Notes: generated by a model from the letters alone, not told the origin. Positions 1-9,120 are shown, counted from the first letter of the stretch. The stretch is 17,850 nt of DNA from an uncultured Ideonella sp. (GCA_946479475.1 CAMLGG010000093.1:1-17850), one strand, 5' to 3'. Made by a program: numbers and translations.

Positions 1-105
1 CTGGTGATGGGCATCGCCGACGGGCGCCTGTTCGCCGACGGGCGCGAGATCTATTCCGCCACCGACCTCAAGGTGGGCCTGTTCACTTCGACGGAAGATT
101 TCTGA
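1..105 (+). CDS. fabA: FabA C-terminus (partial): 3-hydroxydecanoyl-ACP dehydratase/isomerase
   Basis: Only the last 34 codons are present; the gene begins before the window. The visible peptide reads [20 protein letters not shown] and then [14 protein letters not shown] before a TGA stop. This closely resembles the end of E. coli FabA ([20 protein letters not shown], then SDLKVGLF). FabA dehydrates 3-hydroxyacyl-ACP and isomerises trans-2-decenoyl-ACP to cis-3-decenoyl-ACP, the branch point of anaerobic unsaturated fatty acid synthesis in the cytoplasm. The catalytic His and Asp lie outside the window. One base separates the stop from the fabB start, so the two are almost certainly co-transcribed and translationally coupled, the usual fabA-fabB arrangement in proteobacteria. 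Confidence 0.9.
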   Translation: MVMGIADGRLFADGREIYSATDLKVGLFTSTEDF

Positions 106-106
106 C

Positions 107-1324
107 ATGCGTCGCGTCGTCGTCACCGGTTACGGCATCGTCTCCAGCCTCGGCAACAACAAGGAAGAGGTCCTGGCCAGCCTGCGCGAGGGCCGTTCGG
201 GCCTGAAGTTCAACCCGCGCTATGCCGAGCTGGGCATGCGCTCCCAGGTCAGCGGCCGGCCCGACCTGAGCCTGGAGGCGGCGATCGACCGCCGCACGCT
301 GCGCTTCATGGGCGACGCGGCCGGCTACGCGTACCTCTCGATGCAGCAGGCGATCGAGCATGCCGGCCTGGCGCCCGAGCAGGTGTCGCACCCGCGCACC
401 GGCCTTGTCGCCGGTTCGGGCGGCGCCTCCAGCTTCAACCAGGTCTGGGCCGCCGACACCCTGCGTGCCAAGGGCATCAAGCGCGTCGGCCCGTTCATGG
501 TCACGCGGACGATGGGCAGCACGGTTTCGGCCTGCCTGGCCACGCCCTTCCACATCAAGGGCGTCAACTACTCCATCACCTCGGCCTGCTCGACCAGCGC
601 GCACTGCATCGGCCATGCCGGCCAGCTGATCGCCTGGGGCCAGCAGGACGTGGTCTTCGCCGGCGGTGGCGAGGAGGAGAGCTGGGAGCTCTCGCTCCTG
701 TTCGACGCCATGGGCGCCATGTCCAGCGGCTTCAACGACCGGCCCGACCGGGCCTCGCGCGCCTTCGACGCCTCGCGCGACGGCTTCGTCATCGCGGGCG
801 GCGGCGGCATGATGGTGCTGGAGTCGCTCGACCACGCGCAGGCCCGCGGCGCCAACATCCTGGCCGAACTCGTCGGCTTCGGCGCCACCTCCGATGGCTA
901 CGACATGGTCGCGCCCTCCGGCGAAGGCGCGGTGCGCTGCATGCAGCAGGCGCTCGCCACGGTGAACACGCCGGTCGACTACATCAACGCCCACGGCACC
1001 TCCACGCCGGTGGGCGACCTGGCCGAGCTGAACGCCGTGAAGGAGGTCTTCGGCGAGGGCCGCATCCCGGCCATCAGCTCGACCAAGTCCCTCTCCGGCC
1101 ATTCGCTCGGGGCGGCCGGCGTGCAGGAGGCGATCTATTCGCTGCTGATGCTGGAGCACGGCTTCGCCGCGGCATCGGCCCACATCGAGCAGCTCGACCC
1201 GGCGGCCGAGGGCCTGCCCATCCTGCTCGAACGGCGCGATGCGCCGATGACGACGGTGATGTCGAACAGCTTCGGCTTCGGCGGCACCAACGGCACGCTG
1301 GTGTTCAGCAAGTTCAGCGGTTGA
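107..1324 (+). CDS. fabB: FabB: 3-oxoacyl-ACP synthase I
   Basis: 405 residues, the normal size for beta-ketoacyl-ACP synthase I. It starts [18 protein letters not shown], the typical KAS N-terminus. The catalytic triad is visible: Cys161 in [12 protein letters not shown], His296 in [11 protein letters not shown] and His332 in [14 protein letters not shown], with the conserved Lys327 in the same segment. The C-terminal [10 protein letters not shown] glycine-rich motif is at 387-396. The enzyme condenses malonyl-ACP with acyl-ACP, including the cis-3-decenoyl-ACP made by FabA, in the cytoplasm. FabB rather than FabF is favoured by the directly preceding fabA. The ATG is one base after the fabA stop. 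The last 11 bases overlap the end of the convergent helicase gene, so no dedicated terminator fits between them. Confidence 0.96.
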   Translation: MRRVVVTGYGIVSSLGNNKEEVLASLREGRSGLKFNPRYAELGMRSQVSGRPDLSLEAAIDRRTLRFMGDAAGYAYLSMQQAIEHAGLAPEQVSHPRTGLVAGSGGASSFNQVWAADTLRAKGIKRVGPFMVTRTMGSTVSACLATPFHIKGVNYSITSACSTSAHCIGHAGQLIAWGQQDVVFAGGGEEESWELSLLFDAMGAMSSGFNDRPDRASRAFDASRDGFVIAGGGGMMVLESLDHAQARGANILAELVGFGATSDGYDMVAPSGEGAVRCMQQALATVNTPVDYINAHGTSTPVGDLAELNAVKEVFGEGRIPAISSTKSLSGHSLGAAGVQEAIYSLLMLEHGFAAASAHIEQLDPAAEGLPILLERRDAPMTTVMSNSFGFGGTNGTLVFSKFSG

Positions 1325-3608
1325 ACTGCCGCCGCGAGCGCCGCTGAGCCAGCGGCCGCTTGCCCTTGAGCTGGCGCTCGATGCCGTCGTTCAGCTCCGA
1401 GCGCAGGGCCTGCACCTCGTCGACCCGGCCGTAGACGCCGGGAAAGCGCAGGTCCAGCCAGAGCCACAGCGAGCAGGCCTTGAGCGCCTGCTCCATCGCA
1501 TCCAGCCGGCTGTGGCCGCTGACCTGGCCGAGGAACCAGGGTTCGCCGACGTGGCCGGTGCTGGCATGCTGCCAGGCCCAGTCGAAGTACTCCTGCACCT
1601 GGTCCTCGGTGCGGGTGTCGACCGGGGCCTGCGCATAGATGAATCGCTCGCGCAGCGAGAGGCGGCCGGCGTGGCGGTCCAGGCCTTCCGCCAGTTCAAG
1701 CATGGCATCGAGCTCCGCGACCGCGAAATGCTGGTCGTCCAGCTTCAGGCGATCGACGAACACGCCCAGCACCTCGCGCAGCTTGGTCTTGCCCAGGCGC
1801 GAGGAGATGGTCTGCACGTGCCAGGTGTTGGGAGCCACCGGGGCCTTGAAGTCGCGCGGCGCCCGCGGCGGGCGGGCCAGCAGGTCCTTCAGCAGGCGCG
1901 CGGCGCCCGGCTCCGATTCCTTCAGCACGCCGACGAAGCCCTCCTCGTGGATGCCGTAGCGCCCGGCGCGGCCCGCGATCTGGTGCACCTCGGACTCGTT
2001 GAGCGGCCGGTCGGCCACGCCGTCGTACTTGCTCATGGTGCTGAAGAGCACGCGCTGGATCGGCAGGTTAAGGCCCATGCCGATCGCGTCGGTGGCGACG
2101 AGGATGTCCGACTGCCCGCTGGCGAAGCGCTCGGCCTCGTTGCGGCGGACCTCCGGCGGCAGGGCGCCGTAGACGACCGAGACGGGATGGCCCTCGGCGG
2201 AGATCTGGTCACGCAGCATCAGCACGTCGCGCCGGCTGAAGGCCACCACCGCATCGCCCTTCTTCAGGGCCGTCAACGGCACCGCATGGCCGAGCCGCTC
2301 GACGTGCTGCTTGCGCTCGAAGCGCTTGACGTGGCAACGCTCGCCGCAAAGGCCGAGCAGCCGTTCTATCGCCGCCACCGCGTAGGCCGAGCAGATGATG
2401 ATGAGTTCGCGCGCCGGCACGGCGACGATGGCCTGCGTCCAGGCCCAGCCGCGCGACGAGTCGAAGATCATCTGCGCCTCGTCGATCACGGCGACATCGA
2501 TGACGGTGTTGGTGCCGACCATCTCGATGGTGCTGGAGACCACGCGGGCGTCGGCCGCCGGTACGTTCTCCTCTCCGGTCAGCAGCGAGCAGGGCACGCC
2601 GCGCGCGACGAGGCGGTCGCGCCCTTCGAGCGCGAGCAGGCGCAGCGGGGCGAGGTAGGCGCCGTCCAGCGCCTGCGCCAGGCGCTCGAACGCCGCGTAG
2701 GTCTTGCCGCTGTTCGGCGGGCCGACATAGAGCGTGACCTGCCGTTGCAGCCGGCGCGCCTTCTCGAAGGTGTCTGGGTAGCCGCCGAAGGCCAGCTCGC
2801 TGTTCAGGCTGGCGAGCGTGTCCAGCTCGCCGACCTGCTGCTCCCAGCGATCCTGTGCCCGGTCGGCGGCGGCCTTGAGCGTTGGCAGGGCGCCTGGATC
2901 GTCGGCCTGCGGCTGGTGGGCGGCAAGCTCGGCCTGCAGGCGCGGCAGCAGCGACTCGAGGTGCTTCGGGTTCAGCTGCCGGCTGCGCTCGACCAGCGAC
3001 TCGATGTGGGAGACCAGCCCAGCGGCGTGGGGGAAGGGGCGCGGCGCGCCGAGTGCCCGGTGCAGCGCGGCCTCGTCGCCATCGCGGTAGAAGGCCCAGG
3101 CGACCTCCGGGTCGACGGGCACGCGAAACAGCACCGGCACGCGCCAGTCCAGGCCGGGAATCGTCAGCGGGTGGCGCACCAGGCGCGTCCAGCGGCCGGC
3201 CCGGCGCGAGACGGCGGCCGCTTCGAGCGCAGTGGTGCGCTCCAGCATCTGGCCGCGCGCATCGGCGTTGAGGTCGACCGCTTCGAGGTGGGCCAGGGCC
3301 GCGTCCATCAGCGCCGGGTCTATCCAGCGGCTGGGGCGCTGGCCGGCTGCCGCCTTGTTGACCATCACGAAGCCCAGCCGGTCCATCTGCTGGTCGCTTC
3401 CGGGGTCGTCGGCCGTGGCGTAGTCGGCCGGCTTGACGATCTGGGGCAGGGCGTAGGCCGCGTGCCGGATGCGGTTGAATTCCGCCTGGCCGATGTGCGG
3501 CGGCAGCCGGGTGGCGTGGTGCGGGTCGGGCAGCGAGACGGTGCCGGGCTGGCGGGCGGTGTGGCGAGGAGGCTTCTGCATGAAGACCGCCAGGGTAACC
3601 GCAGTCAC
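1314..3608 (-). CDS. SUV3-like superfamily 2 RNA helicase
   Basis: 764 residues with a complete SF2 helicase core. The Walker A motif GPPNSGKT is at 296-303 and the DEAH-type box at 376-379 reads DEAQ. Motif V is in [12 protein letters not shown] (505-516), and motif VI is [10 protein letters not shown] (543-552). The C-terminal part has APVDTR (661-666) and WLDLRFP (717-723), the type of segment seen in the SUV3 C-terminal region. SUV3 is the mitochondrial RNA-degradosome helicase, and related proteins occur in alpha- and some betaproteobacteria. ATP-dependent RNA or RNA/DNA unwinding is the likely activity, but the bacterial role is unclear. The roughly 290 residues before the core match nothing I recognise. 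The start used is a GTG only 7 bases after the mscS-type stop. Met10 (ATG at 3581) is an alternative, and neither has a good ribosome site. It is probably the last gene of an operon with nhaR and the channel. Confidence 0.88.
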   Translation of the reverse strand: MTAVTLAVFMQKPPRHTARQPGTVSLPDPHHATRLPPHIGQAEFNRIRHAAYALPQIVKPADYATADDPGSDQQMDRLGFVMVNKAAAGQRPSRWIDPALMDAALAHLEAVDLNADARGQMLERTTALEAAAVSRRAGRWTRLVRHPLTIPGLDWRVPVLFRVPVDPEVAWAFYRDGDEAALHRALGAPRPFPHAAGLVSHIESLVERSRQLNPKHLESLLPRLQAELAAHQPQADDPGALPTLKAAADRAQDRWEQQVGELDTLASLNSELAFGGYPDTFEKARRLQRQVTLYVGPPNSGKTYAAFERLAQALDGAYLAPLRLLALEGRDRLVARGVPCSLLTGEENVPAADARVVSSTIEMVGTNTVIDVAVIDEAQMIFDSSRGWAWTQAIVAVPARELIIICSAYAVAAIERLLGLCGERCHVKRFERKQHVERLGHAVPLTALKKGDAVVAFSRRDVLMLRDQISAEGHPVSVVYGALPPEVRRNEAERFASGQSDILVATDAIGMGLNLPIQRVLFSTMSKYDGVADRPLNESEVHQIAGRAGRYGIHEEGFVGVLKESEPGAARLLKDLLARPPRAPRDFKAPVAPNTWHVQTISSRLGKTKLREVLGVFVDRLKLDDQHFAVAELDAMLELAEGLDRHAGRLSLRERFIYAQAPVDTRTEDQVQEYFDWAWQHASTGHVGEPWFLGQVSGHSRLDAMEQALKACSLWLWLDLRFPGVYGRVDEVQALRSELNDGIERQLKGKRPLAQRRSRRQFNR

Positions 3609-3615
3609 GAGCGGT

Positions 3616-4671
3616 TCATGAAGCGGGCGGTCCGCTCCACTCCGCCCGCAGGCGCGGCAGGGCCGCGGGGTGGCGGCGCCTGAGGAAGTCGATCAGGCCC
3701 TCGCGCACCTCGCAGCGCAGGTCGAAGGCGGCGCCCGAGTCGGCCGAACTGACCAGCACCCGCAACTGCATGGCCTTCTCGTTGGCTTCGGTGACCTGCA
3801 CCAGGCACACGCGGCGGTCCCAATGCTTCGATGCCTCGCAGATCCGCCGTGCCTCTTCGCGCAGCTCATCCAGCGGCACGCCGAAATCGACCCAGAGGAA
3901 GACAGTGCCGAGCAGTTCGGCCGAGGTGCGGGTCCAGTTCTGGAAGGGATGCTCGCTGAACCACCCCAGCGGAATGATCATGCGCCGGTCGTCCCAGATG
4001 CGCAGCACCACGTAGGTGGCGGTGATCTCCTCGACGCGGCCCCACTCGCCCTCGACGATCAGCACGTCGTCGATGCGGATCGGCTGCGCCAGCGCGATCT
4101 GCAGGCCGGCCAGCATGTTGCCCACCACCGACTTGGCCGCCAGGCCGATCACCAGCCCGGCCACGCCCGCCGATGCCAGCATGCTGGCGCCGAACTGCCG
4201 CGCCCGCGGGAACGACATCAGCATGAAGGCGATCCCGGTCACCAGGACGGTGCCGCTGGTGATGCGCGACAGCACCTTCGTCTGGGTGTGGACGCGGCGC
4301 GCCGTGAGGTTGTCCGCGACGGTGTCGGGATGCCGTGCGAGCACCCCGTCCGCCACGCCGCGTACGGCGGCCATGCCCAGGGCGGTCAGGGCGCCGATGA
4401 GCAGCAGGCCGTTGGTGTGCTGCACGGCACCCGCGCCGGGGAGGTCGTCCGGCAGGCCCTCCCACAGCAGCTGCAGGGCGACCAGGGGCATCACCCACTG
4501 CATCGCGCGGTCGCCCCGGTGGACCACGGCGAGAACCACCGGCGACCAGCCGGCGGCCCGCCGGACGATGGGCCGCAGGATGCGGTGGGCCAGCATCGAG
4601 GCCACCACCACGCCGAGTGCGAGAAGGATCCAGTGGATCCAGGGATCGAGTTCGTTCAAGGGCATTCCCAT
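3616..4671 (-). CDS. Small-conductance mechanosensitive channel (MscS family)
   Basis: 351 residues. Predicted membrane helices lie near 12-29, 58-72, 87-105 and 137-153. They are followed by the pore-lining helix typical of MscS, ASAGVAGLVIGLAAKSVVGN (166-185). The beta domain follows with QPIRIDDVLIVEGEWGRVEEI (196-216), IIPLGWFSEHPFQNWTR (232-248) and a C-terminal alpha/beta domain. MscS-type channels in the inner membrane open under membrane tension and release ions and solutes during hypo-osmotic shock. The gene lies 38 bases after nhaR and 7 bases before the helicase on the same strand, so an operon is likely. ATG at 4671 was taken; an in-frame ATG two codons later is equally possible. 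No strong ribosome site precedes either. Which MscS paralogue class it belongs to cannot be said. Confidence 0.93.
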   Translation of the reverse strand: MGMPLNELDPWIHWILLALGVVVASMLAHRILRPIVRRAAGWSPVVLAVVHRGDRAMQWVMPLVALQLLWEGLPDDLPGAGAVQHTNGLLLIGALTALGMAAVRGVADGVLARHPDTVADNLTARRVHTQTKVLSRITSGTVLVTGIAFMLMSFPRARQFGASMLASAGVAGLVIGLAAKSVVGNMLAGLQIALAQPIRIDDVLIVEGEWGRVEEITATYVVLRIWDDRRMIIPLGWFSEHPFQNWTRTSAELLGTVFLWVDFGVPLDELREEARRICEASKHWDRRVCLVQVTEANEKAMQLRVLVSSADSGAAFDLRCEVREGLIDFLRRRHPAALPRLRAEWSGPPAS

Positions 4672-4709
4672 CGCGCAGCAATCGGCGGACCGGCCTCGGC
4701 GGAGCGCGC

Positions 4710-5609
4710 TCAGCCGCCCAGCAATTGCGCCCCGGCCTGGGCCGTGACGGCGGCCACGCAGGGATGGGGCGTTCGCCGCTCCACCGTCACCGCGTAGAAC
4801 TCCTCGACCAGCTCGTCCGTGCGGCCGACGACGCGCACGCCGTACTGCGCCGAGGTCTCCGACTCCAACACCGTGGGCGTCATGAACACGCCGCGGCCTT
4901 CGCCGCCGAAGGCCTTCATCAGCGCCGCGTCGTCGAACTCGCCGATGATCCGCGGCCGGATCCGGCGGGCGGCGAACCAGAAGTCGGCGCGCTGCCGCAT
5001 CGCCGAGGAGCGCCCTTGCAGCAGCATGGGTGCGCCGTCCAGGCAGTCCGGAAACTCGCCTTCCAGGCCGCGCTTGAGGGTCGGCGCGGCGAAGAAGCTC
5101 ATCGCCGTGGAGCCCAGCAGCTCGCTGTGGCCCTTGACGCTGACCTGACGGCTCATGGGCTCGTCGGCGATGACCATGTCCAGGCGGTGCACGGCCAGCT
5201 GGCCCAGCAGGTCGGCGAATCGGCCCTCATGGCAGATCAGGCGGACGTGCTCGGCAACGCCGAGCGCGGGCTCCAGCAGGCGGTACGCGACGGCCTTGGG
5301 CACGGAATCCGCGAGGCCTACGTGGAAGTCCAGCGACTGCTCGCCTCCTTGTGCGCCCTTGCCGACGCGAGACTCAAGCTCCGCCCCCAGGGCGAAGATC
5401 TGGTCGGCGTACTCCAGTGCGAGGCGGCCCTCTTCGGTCAGCTCCAGCCCGCGGCCGGCCTTGCGGAACAAGGGGCAGCCGAGCCTGTCCTCCAGCAGCT
5501 TGATCTGGCCCGACAAGGTCTGCGGCGAGATGTGAAGCTGCTCGCCGGCACGCACGATGCCGCCCGCCTTGGCGGCTGCCCAGAAGTAGTGCAGGTGCTT
5601 GAAGTTCAT
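4710..5609 (-). CDS. nhaR: NhaR-type LysR-family transcriptional activator
   Basis: 299 residues. The N-terminal winged helix-turn-helix is of the NhaR type: MNFKHLHYFWAAAKAGG, then SPQTLSGQIKLLEDRLGCPL (28-47) and FRKAGRGLELTEEGRLALEY. The effector domain contains GEFDDAALMKAFG (223-235), which matches E. coli NhaR almost exactly. NhaR is a cytoplasmic LysR regulator that activates the Na+/H+ antiporter gene nhaA in response to Na+ in E. coli. Here no antiporter gene is adjacent. Instead, a mechanosensitive channel follows and a terC-type gene is divergent, so its targets may include these. LysR proteins often control the divergent neighbour, which would place its operator in the 105-base gap at 5610-5714. 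A short stem-loop lies directly before the start codon. Confidence 0.9.
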   Translation of the reverse strand: MNFKHLHYFWAAAKAGGIVRAGEQLHISPQTLSGQIKLLEDRLGCPLFRKAGRGLELTEEGRLALEYADQIFALGAELESRVGKGAQGGEQSLDFHVGLADSVPKAVAYRLLEPALGVAEHVRLICHEGRFADLLGQLAVHRLDMVIADEPMSRQVSVKGHSELLGSTAMSFFAAPTLKRGLEGEFPDCLDGAPMLLQGRSSAMRQRADFWFAARRIRPRIIGEFDDAALMKAFGGEGRGVFMTPTVLESETSAQYGVRVVGRTDELVEEFYAVTVERRTPHPCVAAVTAQAGAQLLGG

Positions 5610-5714
5610 GAAAGCTTCGGCTTTTTCGCATTATTGCCACGCGAAGTTCGAATTTACGCTCAATGTCGCGCTGCCAACAATCCAGCCTTTCAAGAATTCA
5701 GCTCAGCCACCGCC
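5610..5714. promoter_or_regulatory. Divergent nhaR/terC control region
   Basis: This 105-base gap is clearly richer in A and T than its surroundings and separates two divergent genes, so promoters for both must lie here or beyond. For terC a weak sigma70-like candidate is TTTACG (5653-5658), 17 bases, AACAAT (5676-5681), about 33 bases before the start codon; each hexamer matches consensus at four of six. For nhaR a weaker candidate on the minus strand is TTGTTG, 18 bases, TAAATT. A TTCGAA palindrome at 5646-5651 could be part of a LysR-type site. No yybP-ykoY riboswitch was seen. Confidence 0.4.
5611..5624. repeat. Stem-loop with tetraloop next to the nhaR start
   Basis: AAAGC-TTCG-GCTTT is a perfect 5-base stem with a four-base loop, ending two bases before the nhaR ATG on the minus strand. 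In the nhaR transcript it would sit where a ribosome site is expected, and no purine-rich site is visible there. Read on the plus strand it has a UUCG tetraloop and is followed by TT, but no plus-strand gene lies upstream for it to terminate. A translational control element for nhaR is possible; chance is not excluded. Confidence 0.35.
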
Positions 5715-6464
<750 letters not shown>

Positions 6465-6567
6465 TGCGGTTTTGGCGAAGACAGGCTACGAGAGATTCGA
6501 CTTTTCTCGGATCGTCCCCATCGCTACATTGAAGCTTCGGCCCCGTCCCTCCACGAAGGGGTCGTCG

Positions 6568-6574
6568 AAAGGAA
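6568..6574 (+). promoter_or_regulatory. Ribosome site that fixes the Bax inhibitor-1 start
   Basis: AAAGGAA lies 5 bases before the ATG at 6580. The frame is open upstream to 6454, but that extension would overlap the end of terC and resembles no family member, so this site decides the start. Confidence 0.75.
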
Positions 6575-6579
6575 CCCAA

Positions 6580-7281
6580 ATGAACCTCCAACCCGTCTCC
6601 TCCGAGCGCTTCCATGGCGGCGGCTATGCGCTGCCCACGGCGGAGCGCAACCGCGTGCTGCGCAACACCTACGCGCTGCTCGCACTTTCGATGGTGCCCA
6701 CCGTGCTGGGCGCCTGGCTCGGCGTGGCCACCGGCTTCGCGCAGGCGATGACGCCGGGCGTGGGCCTGATCGTCTTCCTGGCCGGTGCCTTCGGCTTCAT
6801 GTTCGCCATCGAGAAGACCAAGAACTCGGCGGCCGGCGTGCCCGTGCTGCTGGGCTTCACCTTCTTCATGGGCCTGATGCTGGCGCGCCTGGTCGGCGTG
6901 GTGCTGGGCCTGGGCAATGGCGCCGCGCTGATCATGACGGCCTTCGCGGGCACGGGCCTGATCTTCCTGGGCATGGCGACGCTGTCCTCGGTCATCAAGC
7001 GCGACCTGAGCGCGATGGGCAAGTGGCTGTTCATCGGTGCCGTGATGCTGCTGGTGGCGGGTCTGGCCAACTTCTTCATCCAGTCCAGCGCCCTGATGGT
7101 CACGCTGTCGGTGATCGCCATCGGCATCTTCTCGGCCTTCATCCTGCATGACCTCAAGCGGGTGCAGGACGGCTACGAGACGAACTACATCACCGCCACG
7201 CTCGGCGTCTACCTGAGCATCTACAACGTCTTCCAGTCGCTGCTGGCCCTGCTGGGCATCTTCGGCGGCTCCGACGAATGA
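6580..7281 (+). CDS. Bax inhibitor-1/YccA family membrane protein
   Basis: 233 residues with seven hydrophobic segments, about 31-50, 57-77, 88-108, 114-135, 148-166, 171-189 and 204-227. Family landmarks are the N-terminal RNRVLRNTYALLALSM, AFAGTGLIFLGMATLS (121-136) and the C-terminal FILHDLKRV (187-195) with Asp191, ending TATLGVYLSIYNVFQSLL (205-222). In E. coli YccA is a substrate and modulator of the FtsH membrane protease; other relatives (BsYetJ) are pH-sensitive calcium leak channels using an Asp pair. Here the position of the second Asp (usually D in the LDIYN motif) is a serine, as in YccA, so the YccA-type role is favoured. It is followed, with a 4-base ATGA overlap, by a small membrane protein gene. 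Confidence 0.92.
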   Translation: MNLQPVSSERFHGGGYALPTAERNRVLRNTYALLALSMVPTVLGAWLGVATGFAQAMTPGVGLIVFLAGAFGFMFAIEKTKNSAAGVPVLLGFTFFMGLMLARLVGVVLGLGNGAALIMTAFAGTGLIFLGMATLSSVIKRDLSAMGKWLFIGAVMLLVAGLANFFIQSSALMVTLSVIAIGIFSAFILHDLKRVQDGYETNYITATLGVYLSIYNVFQSLLALLGIFGGSDE

Positions 7282-7529
7282 GAGGCCTGGTCGATGCGGT
7301 GGGCGCCGTGGTCCGCGTGATCGTCGCCCTGGTGGCGGTGGCCGCCGGCCTGGTGGTGGCGGTGGCCCTGGCCGGTGCGCTGATGCTGCGCCTGGCGTGG
7401 GTCCGCCGCCGTGTCACGCGGCCGGCGCCTTCGTCCCCCTCGCGCCGCGCCCCGCTGCGTTCGAGCGGGCTGGGCGCGGGCGAGGTGGTGGACATCGAGC
7501 CGCGCGAGGTGCGGCCCTCGGCCCCCTGA
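7278..7529 (+). CDS. Small hypothetical membrane protein
   Basis: 83 residues. I do not recognise a family. Residues about 8-38 form one long hydrophobic stretch rich in Val and Ala. A very basic segment follows (RLAWVRRRV), then a hydrophilic tail with Pro and Ser ending EVVDIEPREVRPSAP. The positive charges after the membrane segment suggest the tail is cytoplasmic. The ATG overlaps the TGA of the preceding gene (ATGA), which points to translational coupling and is the main argument that it is real. The stop lies 6 bases before the end of the convergent DUF4139 gene. Confidence 0.68.
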   Translation: MRGLVDAVGAVVRVIVALVAVAAGLVVAVALAGALMLRLAWVRRRVTRPAPSSPSRRAPLRSSGLGAGEVVDIEPREVRPSAP

Positions 7530-7535
7530 GTTGCT

Positions 7536-9002
7536 TCAGTACCGCACCAGCACGCGGTACTTCAGCGTGGTGCTCCCTTCGGCCGGAATCTTCAGCCGCC
7601 ATTCGGCGGTGCCGGCCGCCACCTTCTTGTGCGGCTGGCTCTCCTCGAGCATCTGCCAGTCGCCCGGGATGGGCTCGCGCACCGTGACCGTCACCGCCTC
7701 GGCCTTGGCATTGCGCACCACGACCTCGTAGGCGCTCTCCATCACGTAGCTGGCCTTGTTGTTCGGCTCCCGGCGCTTGAAGTCGGTCTGCTTCTTGTCG
7801 GCCGTCACGTCGAAGGCGTCGCCCAGGTGCAGGCGCACCGTCTCGTTCTTGGCGGTGTGGTCTATCCGGTCTTCGCCGACGAACTGCGCGTTGCCGGCGC
7901 TGTCGCGCTTGTAGACGCGTACCACGCCCTTGGGCAGCGGCATGCCGAGACGCGAGCTGTCCTTGTTCGCGAACTCCACGTAGACACCGGCCTTGAGCTT
8001 CTGCCCGATGTTGCCGGTGCTGGAGCGGTAGTAGTAGTCGGCCCCGTTGATCAGCAGCTCCTTGGTCACCGGGACGCCGCTGGCGCTGAGCAGCGCGACC
8101 TGCTTGGTCTGGTTGTCGGCCAGGGTGGTCGGGCGGTTGAGCGTGTACAGGTGGTACTCGAACAAGGATTCCTGCGCCATGGGCGCCGGCGCCGCGGCCT
8201 CGGCCATGGCAAGGCGCGGCGCGCCCTTGGCGCGCACCATCTCGTCGCGGACGCGGTTCACGTCGCCGGCCACCAGCTGCAGCTTGGCGTTGGCGTAGGC
8301 GGTGCCGCTCTGGTTGGTCAGCGTCACCCAGCCGTTGAGGTCCACGCCGCTGTCGTCGGCGTTCAGCTCGGCCACGTAGTCGGCCTTCCACGACAGGCCG
8401 CCGGTGAGGTAGGACAGCTCCAGCTCCTGCGGGCCGGCCTTGCGGTTCAGCAAGTCGGTGACGAGGGTGGGGCGGTCGCGCAGGTTGGCCGGCACGCCGT
8501 CGAAGACGATGCGGCCCGGCACGCCCGTCTCGATGCGGTCGCCCACCTTCAGCACCACGCCCTCCTGGGCCGACAGCACCTCGGCGGTCTCGGTCGTCTC
8601 CGCACCGGTGGTCGGATGGGTCTTGACGATGCGCACGGTGCGGCCGACGTACTTCTCCAGCAGCTTGGCCGGGGTCAGCAGGTCGAAGTCGAAGTTCTGC
8701 TCCAGCAGGGTGAGCGAGCCCGGGGCGGTCACGCTTCGCAGCTGGGCCGTCTCCGGGCGCATGCGCGCGCTCACGTCACGCAGGGCGAGGCGGTTGCCGC
8801 CCTCGTCCAGGCTGACCTTGCGGGCGTCCTTCACCAGCGCCAGGTCCTCGTTGTAGATCGTGATGGCCACGGACTGCTGGTCGCCCAGGGTGCTGCGGCG
8901 CTCGGCCGGTGGGGTGGTGCTGGTCATCTGGGCATGAGACACCGTCGCCGCGGCGAGGGCAAGCGTGGACAGGGCCAGGGGAAGGCGCCGATTCGAGCGC
9001 AT
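7536..9002 (-). CDS. Exported DUF4139 domain protein
   Basis: 488 residues. The N-terminus MRSNRRLPLALSTLALAAAT followed by VSHA is a classic signal peptide with likely cleavage after Ala24, so the mature protein is periplasmic or outer-membrane attached. The mature start QQSVAITIYNEDLALVKDAR and the C-terminal beta-rich part (VTVTVREPIPGDWQMLEESQ, then a KLKIPAEGSTTLKYRV-like end) fit the DUF4139 family. Function is not established for this family in bacteria. The start was chosen because AAAGGAGT lies 5 bases upstream; an earlier in-frame start at 9128 would run back through the divergent gene. A perfect inverted repeat lies in its 5' leader. It ends 6 bases from the small membrane gene, convergent. 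Confidence 0.85.
   Translation of the reverse strand: MRSNRRLPLALSTLALAAATVSHAQMTSTTPPAERRSTLGDQQSVAITIYNEDLALVKDARKVSLDEGGNRLALRDVSARMRPETAQLRSVTAPGSLTLLEQNFDFDLLTPAKLLEKYVGRTVRIVKTHPTTGAETTETAEVLSAQEGVVLKVGDRIETGVPGRIVFDGVPANLRDRPTLVTDLLNRKAGPQELELSYLTGGLSWKADYVAELNADDSGVDLNGWVTLTNQSGTAYANAKLQLVAGDVNRVRDEMVRAKGAPRLAMAEAAAPAPMAQESLFEYHLYTLNRPTTLADNQTKQVALLSASGVPVTKELLINGADYYYRSSTGNIGQKLKAGVYVEFANKDSSRLGMPLPKGVVRVYKRDSAGNAQFVGEDRIDHTAKNETVRLHLGDAFDVTADKKQTDFKRREPNNKASYVMESAYEVVVRNAKAEAVTVTVREPIPGDWQMLEESQPHKKVAAGTAEWRLKIPAEGSTTLKYRVLVRY
7538..7561. repeat. Perfect 8-base hairpin at a convergent gene junction
   Basis: AGTACCGC (7538-7545) and GCGGTACT (7554-7561) are exact inverted copies with an 8-base loop. 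The hairpin sits inside the last codons of the DUF4139 gene (KYRVLVRY), next to the end of the small membrane protein gene read the other way. No T-run follows on either strand, so it is not a canonical intrinsic terminator. It may help stop transcription from both sides or may reflect the palindromic peptide. Confidence 0.35.
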
Positions 9003-9006
9003 GCGG

Positions 9007-9014
9007 ACTCCTTT
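9007..9014 (-). promoter_or_regulatory. Strong ribosome site of the DUF4139 gene
   Basis: On the minus strand this reads AAAGGAGT, five bases before the ATG at 9002 counted from GGAG. It is one of the best Shine-Dalgarno sequences in the window and fixes the start directly before the signal peptide. Confidence 0.8.
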
Positions 9015-9027
9015 GTCATGATGGTCG

Positions 9028-9082
9028 CCCCACAACGGCGCCGTGGCCGTAGTCGCCGACCGGCACCCGCACCGTTGTGGGG
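9028..9082. repeat. Perfect 11-base inverted repeat between divergent genes
   Basis: CCCCACAACGG (9028-9038) and CCGTTGTGGGG (9072-9082) are exact inverted copies separated by 33 bases. It fills much of the 118-base gap between the divergent DUF4139 gene and the 69-residue gene. In the DUF4139 transcript it would form a stable stem-loop ending about 14 bases before the ribosome site. It could equally be a pair of operator half-sites. There is no U-run, so a terminator is unlikely. No convincing promoter hexamers were found in this gap. Confidence 0.6.
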
Positions 9083-9120
9083 GGAGCCGCGGGCACGGGG
9101 CTTGCGACTGTCGAAGCAAG

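Noticed and set aside
1512..3683. 723-codon open frame on the plus strand opposite the helicase
   Set aside because: Antisense shadow of a clear SF2 helicase; no domain is recognisable in it.
4617..5714. Long N-terminal extension of the TerC protein
   Set aside because: The extension runs antisense through nhaR and has shadow-like composition; the TerC family starts at the MDVLLDPNLW methionine.
5610..5714. yybP-ykoY manganese riboswitch before terC
   Set aside because: Such elements often precede terC-like genes, but the gap is short and lacks the expected paired helices and conserved loop sequences.
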